From contig VBAO01000190.1 of assembly GCA_005883865.1 (NCBI GenBank), positions 1 to 16,960 of the forward strand: a DNA stretch of 16,960 nucleotides, read 5' to 3'. Positions 8,644 through 14,396 of this stretch are shown here, piece after piece (position 1 is the stretch's first letter; each line of letters starts with the position of its first letter). A program made the position numbers and the translations under genes. The stretch is from Candidatus Segetimicrobium genomatis. GTDB lineage: Bacteria; Sysuimicrobiota; Sysuimicrobiia; Sysuimicrobiales; Segetimicrobiaceae. The notes beneath the pieces were generated by a model. That model saw only the letters and a program-made list of their open reading frames with translations, was not told the origin of the DNA and did not search any database.

Positions 8644-8682
8644 GGCGGGGGAAGCGGGTCAGCCGCTTCCCCCGCCGATTTC
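8644..8682 (+). terminator. Rho-independent terminator after the cupin gene
   Basis: A perfect 14-bp inverted repeat (8644-8657 with 8663-8676) is closed by the 5-base loop GTCAG. It is followed by GATTTC, a short T tract. It lies 90 bases after the cupin stop and 40 bases before the ylxM promoter, so it probably separates the smc/ftsY/cupin transcripts from the ffh operon. The T tract is weak, but the stem is strong and GC-rich. Confidence 0.7.
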
Positions 8683-8716
8683 GGACGGCGGTCGTGTGCC
8701 GACCTCACGCCATGCG

Positions 8717-8746
8717 TTTACACGCGCTCCGCGGGTGTGCTATGCT
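8717..8746 (+). promoter_or_regulatory. Sigma-70-type promoter of the ylxM-ffh operon
   Basis: The -35 box TTTACA (8717-8722, one mismatch to TTGACA) and the -10 box TATGCT (8741-8746) are 18 bases apart. A TG dinucleotide at 8738-8739 gives an extended -10. The local AT content stands out from the GC-rich surroundings, and it lies directly after a terminator. The expected transcription start is near 8753. Confidence 0.7.
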
Positions 8747-8756
8747 GTGAAGTGAA

Positions 8757-9173
8757 ATGCCTTTACAGGGACGGTCCCCGGATCGGCGCGGCAACGGTCT
8801 GCCGCGCGCGTTGATCGGCCGGACCGCGGTGGTGCGCCTGTTCGATGCGTACGCGGCGCTCCTCACCGCGCGCCAGCGGTCGATGCTGCGGTGGTACTAC
8901 CACGACGATCTCTCGCTCGGAGAGATCGCCGCCCGGGCCGGGGTGACCCGGCAGGCCGTGTTCGACAGCCTGCGGCGGAGCGTGGTCGAGTTGCGATCGT
9001 TCGAGGAGCGCCTCGGCGTGCTGGCCGACCGCCGGCGTCGGGCCCGGGCGCGCGCGGCGGCGATCCGGCGTCTGACCGCGGTGGAACGCGAGGTGGCCCG
9101 CCTCGCCGCGTCCCGCCCCGCGGACCTCAGCCCCATCCGGGGGGCGCTTCGAGCCCTGCGCGCGCAGCTGTGA
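8757..9173 (+). CDS. ylxM: YlxM/p13-family SRP-associated HTH protein
   Basis: Small helix-turn-helix protein of the YlxM family, usually encoded next to ffh and reported to modulate SRP GTPase activity in Gram-positives. The core L-F-D-A-Y-A-A-L-L-T-A-R-Q-R-S-M-L-R-W-Y-Y and D-D-L-S-L-G-E-I-A matches YlxM. It is followed by the HTH segment G-V-T-R-Q-A-V-F-D and a basic coiled C-terminus. The length is 138 residues from the ATG at 8757. The first 18 residues are not typical of the family. A TTG at 8811 or GTG at 8829 would match family N-termini better, but neither has a clear ribosome binding site. If the promoter at 8717-8746 is right, the ATG would be almost leaderless. The stop shares its last base with the next start (TGATG). 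Confidence 0.85.
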   Translation: MPLQGRSPDRRGNGLPRALIGRTAVVRLFDAYAALLTARQRSMLRWYYHDDLSLGEIAARAGVTRQAVFDSLRRSVVELRSFEERLGVLADRRRRARARAAAIRRLTAVEREVARLAASRPADLSPIRGALRALRAQL

Positions 9174-9778
9174 TGCCGCAGGCGTCGCACTATTTCACCC
9201 CCCAGGCGCCGGCCCGCGCGGCGACCCGCACGGTCGAGCTCCGCCTGAGGGACCGCGCCCTCAGGTTTCGCACCGCCCCGGGGGTGTTCGCGCGGTCGTC
9301 CGTGGACCGCGGGACGCGGTTGTTGCTCGAGGCCGCGGACCTCGGGGGGGCGCGGCGCATCCTGGATCTGGGATGTGGCTACGGGGCGATGGGGATCGTC
9401 GCCGCGGCGGTGGTCCCGCAGGCCCGCGTGGTGCTCGTGGACATCAACCCGCGGGCGGTCGCGCTGGCCCAGGAGAACATCGCGCTGAACCGCCTGGCCA
9501 ACGCGGAGGCGAGGTGTGGGGACGGGTGCGCCCCGGTCGCGGGCGAGCAGTTCGATCTCGTCCTCTTCAACCCGCCCATTCGGGCCGGGCGGAACGTGGT
9601 GCTGCGGTTGCTCGGGGAGGCGCACGCGTGCCTCCGGCCCGGCGGGCGGCTGTACTTCGTCGCCCGGACCCAGCAGGGAGCCCGCACGCTGGGCCGGCGG
9701 ATGGGCGAGACGTACGCCGAGGTGCGCGAAGTCGCCCGCGGCGGCGGGTTCCGCGTATTCGAGGGATGCCGTGTTTGA
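9173..9778 (+). CDS. RsmC-like class I SAM methyltransferase (YbxB-type)
   Basis: Methyltransferase of the RsmC/YbxB type, 201 residues. Relatives methylate guanine N2 in 16S rRNA; the exact target here is not shown. The protein opens with H-Y-F-T-P-Q and the G-V-F-A-R-S-S-V-D-R-G-T-R-L-L-L segment characteristic of this group. The SAM-binding motif I is D-L-G-C-G-Y-G-A-M-G near residue 65. The base-flipping catalytic motif N-P-P-I is at 133-136, followed by R-A-G-R-N-V-V. The ATG at 9173 lies in a TGATG junction with ylxM. A longer open frame back to 8891 would overlap ylxM and has no homology. Its last 8 bases overlap ffh, so the gene is embedded between ylxM and ffh and likely co-translated. 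This insertion is not part of the Bacillus arrangement. Confidence 0.9.
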   Translation: MPQASHYFTPQAPARAATRTVELRLRDRALRFRTAPGVFARSSVDRGTRLLLEAADLGGARRILDLGCGYGAMGIVAAAVVPQARVVLVDINPRAVALAQENIALNRLANAEARCGDGCAPVAGEQFDLVLFNPPIRAGRNVVLRLLGEAHACLRPGGRLYFVARTQQGARTLGRRMGETYAEVREVARGGGFRVFEGCRV

Positions 9779-11099
9779 ACAGCTCCAGGGCCGCCTCTCC
9801 GGGATCCTGACCCGGCTTCGAGGACGAGGCCGGCTCGGGGCCGAGGACGTGGACCAGGCGCTCCGCGAGGTCCGGCTGGCCCTGCTCGAAGCCGACGTCC
9901 ACTTCAAGGTCGCGCGGGAGTTCGTCGACCGGGTCCGCGAGGCGGCGGTCGGCCAGGAGGTGTGGAAGAGCCTCACGCCCGGTCAGCAGGTCGTCCAGAT
10001 CGTGTTCGGCGAGCTCACCCGTCTCCTGGGCGCCGTCCACCATCCCCTGCGGCTCGCCCCGCACCCGCCCACGGTGCTCCTCCTCGTGGGTCTGCACGGG
10101 ACCGGGAAGACCACGACCGCCGGCAAGCTCGCGCTCCACCTCAAGAAGCAGGGGCGGAGCGTCCTCCTGGCGGCCACCGACGTGCACCGTCCGGCGGCGG
10201 TCACCCAGCTCGAGGTCCTCGGCAAGGCGGCCGGAATCCCGGTGTTTGCGCCGGGCCGGGAAGGGGATCCGGTGGAGATCGCCCGGCGGGCCCTCGAGCA
10301 CGCCCGCACTTCGGCGGACGTGCTGGTCATCGACACGGCGGGCCGGCTGCACGTCGACCCGGCGCTGCTGGCCGAACTGACGCGGATCCGGGAGGCGACC
10401 GCCCCCCACGCCACGCTGCTGGTGCTCGACGCGATGGCCGGGCAGGACGCGGTGCGGATGGCGGAGGGGTTCCGCGGGGCGGTGCCGATCGACGGGCTGA
10501 TCCTGACCAAGCTGGACGGGGACGCCCGGGGCGGGGCCGCGCTCTCCGTGGTGGCGGCCCTCGACCGGCCGATCGTGTTCGTCGGGACGGGCGAGCGGCT
10601 CGAGGCCCTCGAGCCGTTCCATCCCGACCGGATCGCCTCGCGCATCCTCGGCATGGGGGACGTGCTCACGCTGATCGAGCGCGCGCAAGAGCAGGTGACG
10701 GCCGAGCAGGCCCGCGAGATGGAGCGGAAGCTCAAGCGCGCCGAGTTCACATTGGAGGACTTCACGAAGCAGCTCCGGCAGCTCCGGGCGATGGGCCCCC
10801 TGGATCAGGTGCTCGGCATGCTCCCGGGGCTGGGAGCCCGGATGCGCGGGGTGGACGTGGACGAACGCACGTTGGGGCGGATCGAGGCGATGATCAACTC
10901 CATGACGCCGGACGAACGGCGGCATCCGGACCACATCGACGGGAGCCGGCGGCGGCGGATCGCCCGGGGGAGCGGGACTTCGATTCAGGAGGTGAACCGG
11001 CTCATTCGCCAGTTTGACGAAGTGAAGAAGATGCTGCGGCAGTTCGGGTCGGGCGGGCAGCGCAAGGGCAAGTTCCCGATGCCGTTCCCCCCGGGGTGA
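9771..11099 (+). CDS. ffh: Signal recognition particle protein Ffh (SRP54)
   Basis: GTPase of the signal recognition particle, which binds signal sequences and SRP RNA and docks to FtsY. The protein has 442 residues, normal for Ffh. The N domain starts M-F-E-Q-L-Q-G-R-L. The G domain has G1 G-L-H-G-T-G-K-T-T-T at 107-116 (His and Thr where Gln and Ser are commoner). It also has D-T-A-G-R-L-H at 188-194, T-K-L-D-G-D-A-R-G-G from 246, and L-E-P-F-H-P-D-R. The M domain runs from about 316 to 436 and includes M-G-P-L-D-Q-V-L-G-M-L-P-G and the RNA-binding R-R-R-R-I-A-R-G-S-G-T. The GTG start at 9771 has GAGGG (9761-9765) upstream and overlaps the methyltransferase by 8 bases. No SRP RNA gene is seen nearby. 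Confidence 0.98.
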   Translation: MFEQLQGRLSGILTRLRGRGRLGAEDVDQALREVRLALLEADVHFKVAREFVDRVREAAVGQEVWKSLTPGQQVVQIVFGELTRLLGAVHHPLRLAPHPPTVLLLVGLHGTGKTTTAGKLALHLKKQGRSVLLAATDVHRPAAVTQLEVLGKAAGIPVFAPGREGDPVEIARRALEHARTSADVLVIDTAGRLHVDPALLAELTRIREATAPHATLLVLDAMAGQDAVRMAEGFRGAVPIDGLILTKLDGDARGGAALSVVAALDRPIVFVGTGERLEALEPFHPDRIASRILGMGDVLTLIERAQEQVTAEQAREMERKLKRAEFTLEDFTKQLRQLRAMGPLDQVLGMLPGLGARMRGVDVDERTLGRIEAMINSMTPDERRHPDHIDGSRRRRIARGSGTSIQEVNRLIRQFDEVKKMLRQFGSGGQRKGKFPMPFPPG

Positions 11100-11140
11100 G
11101 GGGCAGGCGTCCCGGGGATCATGGGTGAGGAGGGCATGAG

Positions 11141-11419
11141 ATGGGAGTCAAGATTCGGTTGATGCGCCGGGGCGCCCGGGGCCAGCCGTTCTACCGGCTG
11201 GTGGTGGCCGATGTCCGGAGCCCGCGGAGCGGGAAGTACATCGAAGCGGTGGGGTTCTACAATCCCCGCACCGAGCCGTCGACGATGAAGGTCAACGAGG
11301 AGAAGGTCCTGGCCTGGCTCCGGAAGGGAGCCCGGCCGTCCGACGCGGCCCGGGTCATCTTGACGAAGACCGGGGTCCTCCAGCGGTGGGAGGAAGCCCG
11401 GGCGAAGGGCAGCCGGTGA
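11141..11419 (+). CDS. rpsP: 30S ribosomal protein S16
   Basis: Ribosomal protein bS16 of the small subunit, 92 residues. It opens M-G-V-K-I-R-L-M-R-R-G and has the diagnostic P-F-Y-R-L-V-V-A-D and Y-I-E-A-V-G-F-Y-N-P motifs. It ends with a short basic tail. The ATG at 11141 follows a strong GAGGAGGG site (11127-11133) with 7-base spacing. The preceding 41-base gap holds only this site, so it is probably in the ffh transcript. Its stop overlaps the khpA start as GTGA (11416-11419). Confidence 0.98.
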   Translation: MGVKIRLMRRGARGQPFYRLVVADVRSPRSGKYIEAVGFYNPRTEPSTMKVNEEKVLAWLRKGARPSDAARVILTKTGVLQRWEEARAKGSR

Positions 11420-11649
11420 AAGCCCTCGTCGAGTGGGTGACCCGGTCCATGGTGGACCATCCGGACGCGGTGGACGTCCGGGAGGTGGATGGGCCTCACG
11501 GCACCGTCCTCGAGCTACGCGTGTCCCCGGAGGATCTGGGGAAGGTGATCGGGCGGGGGGGCCGGGTGATCAAAGCGATCCGCACCCTGGCCCGGGCCGC
11601 CGCCACCCGGAGCGGGAAGCGGGTGACGGTGGAGATCGTCCGAGGATAG
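11416..11649 (+). CDS. khpA: KH-domain RNA-binding protein KhpA (YlqC)
   Basis: Single KH domain, 77 residues, normal for KhpA. The family binds RNA and in several Gram-positives works with KhpB/Jag in cell division and mRNA control; no KhpB gene is in this window. The nucleic-acid-binding GXXG loop is G-R-G-G within K-V-I-G-R-G-G-R-V-I-K-A-I. The GTG at 11416 was chosen because homology starts at M-K-A-L-V-E-W. It forms a GTGA overlap with the rpsP stop. A GTG/ATG 30 bases upstream would run into rpsP coding sequence. Confidence 0.95.
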   Translation: MKALVEWVTRSMVDHPDAVDVREVDGPHGTVLELRVSPEDLGKVIGRGGRVIKAIRTLARAAATRSGKRVTVEIVRG

Positions 11650-11659
11650 GAGGAGCGAG

Positions 11660-12100
11660 ATGGCATCGATCACGGTTCAGCGGCCGGTCGTCATCAAGGC
11701 GATCGTGACCGAGGCGTTCAAGCGTCTGTATGTCGCGGACCTCGAGGAGGCGATCAAGCGGGTGGACGCGATCGTTCAGCAGATCGACGTCCAATCCCGC
11801 CGGGTCGAGCTCGAGCGGCAGGTGAGCCCCCAGACCCGCAACATTCGGGCCCAGCTCGAGATGGAGCGCCAGCGCCAGGAGGGGACCCGGATCGAGCTCC
11901 AGGCCCGCCTGCGCGAGGCCCAGGATCTCCAGCTCAACACCGAGTTCCTCCAGGGGACGATCGAAGGCACGGTGGATGTGTCGGTCGGCGACAACCTCTT
12001 CGACAAGATCTCCCGCACGGAAATCATCGTGAAGGATGGGATCGTGCTCGAGATCAGGGAGACCGCCACGTCGCCCCTCATCATGCCTGCCGGGGGGTAG
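11660..12100 (+). CDS. ylqD: YlqD family protein
   Basis: YlqD-like protein of unknown function, 146 residues. It opens with V-Q-R-P-V-V-I-K-A-I-V-T-E and is followed by a charged helical segment (about residues 25-95) rich in Glu, Arg and Gln, likely a coiled coil. The C-terminus (about 100-138) is a small beta-rich part with V-G-D-N-L-F-D-K. The position between khpA and rimM is exactly that of ylqD in Bacillus subtilis, which supports the name more than sequence alone. The ATG at 11660 follows TAGGAGGAG. There is a 10-base gap after khpA and a 4-base gap before rimM, so it belongs to the same operon. No catalytic motif is visible. Confidence 0.85.
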   Translation: MASITVQRPVVIKAIVTEAFKRLYVADLEEAIKRVDAIVQQIDVQSRRVELERQVSPQTRNIRAQLEMERQRQEGTRIELQARLREAQDLQLNTEFLQGTIEGTVDVSVGDNLFDKISRTEIIVKDGIVLEIRETATSPLIMPAGG

Positions 12101-12104
12101 CGCG

Positions 12105-12588
12105 GTGACGTCGGACGACCTCATCATCGTCGGCGAGGTCGCGCGCGCGCATGGCATCGAGGGACAGGTGCGGGTGGTGCCCGTTACCGATTTCCCCGAG
12201 CATCTGCTGACGCTCGACCACGCGGTCGTCGTCTCCGGTCGCACGGTCAGCCGGGTTCGGGTGGAGCACGCCCGGCCGGATGGCCGGTGGGTGCTGATGA
12301 AGTTCTCCGGGATCGATAGCGACGGTGCAGATCCCGGCGTCCGAGGCGGTGCCTCTGCCGCCCGGGCAGTTCTACCTGTTCCAGGTGGTCGGTCTCGCGG
12401 TGCGGACCCCGGAGGGACAGGTCCTCGGCCGGGTGGTCGACGTGCTCCGGACCGGCAGCAACGACGTCTACGTGGTGCGTCCCCCCGAGGGTCCGGAGAT
12501 CTTCCTCCCGGCCGTCGACAGTTGCATCGAGAAGATCGACCCCGCCGCAGGCGAGCTCGTCGCGCGCCTGCCGGAGTGGTTTCGGTGA
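12105..12588 (+). pseudogene. rimM: 16S rRNA processing protein RimM, frameshifted by a short deletion
   Basis: RimM helps mature the 30S head with S19. Two halves are recognisable in different frames. The N-terminal RimM domain starts at GTG 12105 (G-rich site 12092-12097). It has V-G-E-V-A-R-A-H-G-I-E-G-Q-V-R-V and runs to about 12315 (K-F-S-G-I-D). The C-terminal PRC-barrel half resumes at about 12319 in another frame, with V-Q-I-P-A-S-E-A, G-Q-F-Y-L-F-Q-V-V-G-L and G-S-N-D-V-Y-V-V-R-P. It ends normally at TGA 12586-12588. The stretch expected between them (of the type D-x-x-E-A-A-x-x-L-R-G) is missing. The frame change implies a loss of 3n+2 bases, estimated at about 32. The stop overlaps the trmD start as GTGA. 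As written the gene gives no functional RimM; an assembly error is a real alternative. Confidence 0.88.
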
Positions 12589-13337
12589 GGATCGACGTCG
12601 TCACGATCTTTCCGGGGGTGTTTCCCGGGCCGCTCGGCGTGGGGACCCTCGGCCGCGCCCGGGAGCGCGGGCTCGTCGACCTCGCGGTGTGGGACCTCCG
12701 CGAGTTTTCGTCGGACCGCCACCGCACCGTCGACGACATCCCCTACGGCGGCGGGGCCGGGATGGTCATGGCGCCGGAGCCGCTCGTCCGGGCCGTCGAG
12801 GCGATTCGGGCGGCCCGGACCGCCGGGGGGCACAGCGAATCCCCAGCGGTGGTCCTCACCACCCCGCAGGGCGAGCGCTTGACTCAGGCTCGGGCCCGCA
12901 CCCTGGCCGCCCGTCCCCACCTGATCGTCGTGTGCGGCCGGTACGAGGGCGTGGACGAACGGGTCGTCGAGGTGCTGGAAGCCGAGGAGGTGAGCATCGG
13001 CGACTACGTGCTGTCGGGCGGCGAACTCGCGGCGATGGTGATCATCGAGGCCGTGGCCCGGCTCGTGCCCGGGGTGGTGGGGGACGCCGAGTCTGTGGCC
13101 CGCGATTCGTTTTCCGAGGGCCTCCTCGACCATCCGTCCTACACGCGGCCCGCCGTGTTTCGCGGCCGTGCCGTGCCGGAGGTCTTGCTGAGCGGTCACC
13201 ATGAAGCGATCCGCCGGTGGAGAGCGCGGGAGGCCCTGCGGCGCACCCTCCTCCGCCGGCCCGACCTCATCGACGAGGCCGCGCTCGACGCCGAGGCCAG
13301 GGCGTTCCTGACGGAGCTGCGCAACCGGGATGGGTGA
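12585..13337 (+). CDS. trmD: tRNA (guanine-N1)-methyltransferase TrmD
   Basis: SPOUT-fold enzyme that makes m1G37 in tRNAs reading CNN codons and so prevents +1 frameshifting. The protein has 250 residues, normal length. It opens M-R-I-D-V-V-T-I-F-P and has H-R-T-V-D-D-I-P-Y-G-G-G-A-G-M-V-M. The SAM-binding knot segments are C-G-R-Y-E-G-V-D-E-R-V and S-I-G-D-Y-V-L-S-G-G-E-L-A. The catalytic Asp is D182 in L-L-D-H-P-S-Y-T-R-P. V-L-L-S-G-H-H closes the knot domain, followed by the C-terminal helical domain. The GTG at 12585 forms a GTGA overlap with the rimM stop. Because of the rimM frameshift, this frame is open upstream to the rimM N-terminal half, giving an artificial fusion frame. Confidence 0.97.
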   Translation: MRIDVVTIFPGVFPGPLGVGTLGRARERGLVDLAVWDLREFSSDRHRTVDDIPYGGGAGMVMAPEPLVRAVEAIRAARTAGGHSESPAVVLTTPQGERLTQARARTLAARPHLIVVCGRYEGVDERVVEVLEAEEVSIGDYVLSGGELAAMVIIEAVARLVPGVVGDAESVARDSFSEGLLDHPSYTRPAVFRGRAVPEVLLSGHHEAIRRWRAREALRRTLLRRPDLIDEAALDAEARAFLTELRNRDG

Positions 13338-13350
13338 CGTTTCGGCGTTG

Positions 13351-13380
13351 TTGTGACCGTCGCAACGAGCATGGTATAAT
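13351..13380 (+). promoter_or_regulatory. Promoter of rplS with perfect TATAAT
   Basis: The -10 box TATAAT (13375-13380) is perfect, with TG at 13372-13373 (extended -10). A -35 box TTGTGA (13351-13356, four of six) lies 18 bases upstream. It sits in the 66-base gap after trmD. The expected start is near 13387, giving a leader of about 17 bases before the rplS ATG. This allows rplS-lepB-rnhB-yraN to be transcribed apart from the ffh operon. Confidence 0.75.
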
Positions 13381-13403
13381 GGGCCACCGTGGAGGAGCGG
13401 ATC

Positions 13404-13745
13404 ATGGAGCGATTGACTGCCATTGAGCGCCAGCAGGTGAAAGCCCAGGTCCCGCCCTTTCGGGCCGGCGATACCGTCCGGGTTCACATCAAGGTCGCCG
13501 AAGGCGGGCGCGACCGGCTCCAGGCGTTCGAGGGCGTGGTGATCGGGCGCCGCGGCGGGGGGCTCCGCGAGGCGTTCACGGTGAGGCGCATCTCCCACGG
13601 GGTCGGGGTGGAGCGGACGTTCCCGGTCCACTCGCCACGCGTCGAGAAGATCGAGATCCTCAGGACGGGCCGGGTGCGCCGGGCGAAGCTCTATTACCTG
13701 CGGGAGAAGGTCGGGAAGGAGACCCGCATCAGAGAGAAACGGTAG
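13404..13745 (+). CDS. rplS: 50S ribosomal protein L19
   Basis: Ribosomal protein bL19, at the 30S-50S interface, 113 residues. Motifs: F-R-A-G-D-T-V-R-V-H-I-K-V, Q-A-F-E-G-V-V-I, G-V-G-V-E-R-T-F-P-V-H-S-P and K-L-Y-Y-L-R near the C-terminus. The ATG at 13404 was chosen over an in-frame GTG at 13389 because GGAGGAG (13391-13397) lies 6 bases before it. The GTG would start almost at the predicted transcript end. No deletion is seen. Confidence 0.98.
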   Translation: MERLTAIERQQVKAQVPPFRAGDTVRVHIKVAEGGRDRLQAFEGVVIGRRGGGLREAFTVRRISHGVGVERTFPVHSPRVEKIEILRTGRVRRAKLYYLREKVGKETRIREKR

Positions 13746-13754
13746 GCCGGGACA

Positions 13755-14306
13755 TTGAGCTCGATTAGCATCCCGACGGTCATCCTGAGCGTTTCGGCGT
13801 TTCTCCTCGCGTCCCGGATCGTGATCAAGCGCACGGCCCAGATTCCCCAGGCGATGCGCACCGCGATCGTCGAGACCCTCGACGCGTGCCTGTTCGCCGC
13901 GATCCTCAGCCTGGTCATCATCACCTTCATCGTGCAGGCGTTCTACATCCCGTCGGGATCGATGGAGCCGACCCTCATGATCGATGACCGCATCCTGGTG
14001 GCCAAATTCGTCTATCGCCTGGAGCCCGTGCACCGGGGCGACGGGCTCCCCGGGGACCGCGTGGGGTTGAAGGATGGGGTCGTGTACGTGGCCGATCGGG
14101 CGATCTCGGAGCGGGGATACACCATCAAACCCGACTTCGGGAACTACGGCCCGGTCATCGTGCCCGCGCACCAGTACTTTGTGCTCGGCGACAACCGCAA
14201 CAACAGCGAAGACAGCCGGTTCTTCGGCTATGTGCCGCGGGCGAACGTCATCGGCAAGGCGATGTTCATCTACTGGCCGCTGCCGCGGGTCGGGTTCGTC
14301 CACTAG
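13755..14306 (+). CDS. lepB: Signal peptidase I lacking the catalytic-lysine box
   Basis: Type I signal peptidase of the inner membrane, which cleaves secreted proteins with a Ser/Lys dyad, 183 residues. A membrane segment lies at about residues 4-24 and a second at about 43-62. Box B (I-P-S-G-S-M-E-P-T-L) holds the nucleophile S69. R-I-L-V-A-K-F-V-Y-R-L follows, then H-R-G-D at 93-96 joins directly to G-L-P-G-D. Family members have about 19-20 residues between these parts, of the type I-V-V-F-x-x-P and F-V-K-R-V-I, with the general-base Lys. That Lys is therefore absent and the product should be inactive as written. Box E (G-D-N-R-N-N-S-E-D-S-R) starts at 145. The start is TTG at 13755; an ATG at 13854 would drop the first membrane segment. 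The deletion is in frame. Confidence 0.88.
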   Translation: MSSISIPTVILSVSAFLLASRIVIKRTAQIPQAMRTAIVETLDACLFAAILSLVIITFIVQAFYIPSGSMEPTLMIDDRILVAKFVYRLEPVHRGDGLPGDRVGLKDGVVYVADRAISERGYTIKPDFGNYGPVIVPAHQYFVLGDNRNNSEDSRFFGYVPRANVIGKAMFIYWPLPRVGFVH

Positions 14307-14315
14307 GAATTCCGC

Positions 14316-14360
14316 GAACCTCACGCCCGAAGGGCGCGCCCTGCCGCGGCAAAGAGGTTC
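14316..14360 (+). other. Structured RNA element between lepB and rnhB
   Basis: A 7-bp outer stem (GAACCTC 14316-14322 with GAGGTTC 14354-14360) encloses a perfect 5-bp hairpin (14324-14328 with 14332-14336, loop GAA). It also encloses the palindrome GCCGCGGC (14343-14350). Together these could form a small branched RNA. No T tract follows, so it is a poor terminator. Function unknown; chance pairing is possible at this GC content. Confidence 0.35.
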
Positions 14361-14367
14361 TCCCCCC

Positions 14368-14390
14368 TCGATGGCGAAAGACGCCGTCGA
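14368..14390 (+). promoter_or_regulatory. Hairpin just upstream of the rnhB start
   Basis: A 9-bp stem (14368-14376 with 14382-14390, one G-U pair) with loop AAAGA ends 6 bases before the rnhB GTG. It occupies the place where a ribosome binding site would be, and no purine-rich site is visible. A 14-codon frame (ATG 14371 to TGA 14415) starts in the stem and overlaps the first rnhB codons, a possible leader peptide. This is weak evidence for translational control. Confidence 0.35.
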
Positions 14391-14396
14391 TAGCCC

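Noticed and set aside
8891..9172. N-terminal extension of the RsmC-like methyltransferase
   Set aside because: It lies wholly inside ylxM in another frame; homology begins at the ATG at 9173.
9516..9770. N-terminal extension of ffh back to ATG 9516
   Set aside because: It overlaps the methyltransferase and encodes a low-complexity stretch; Ffh homology starts at GTG 9771.
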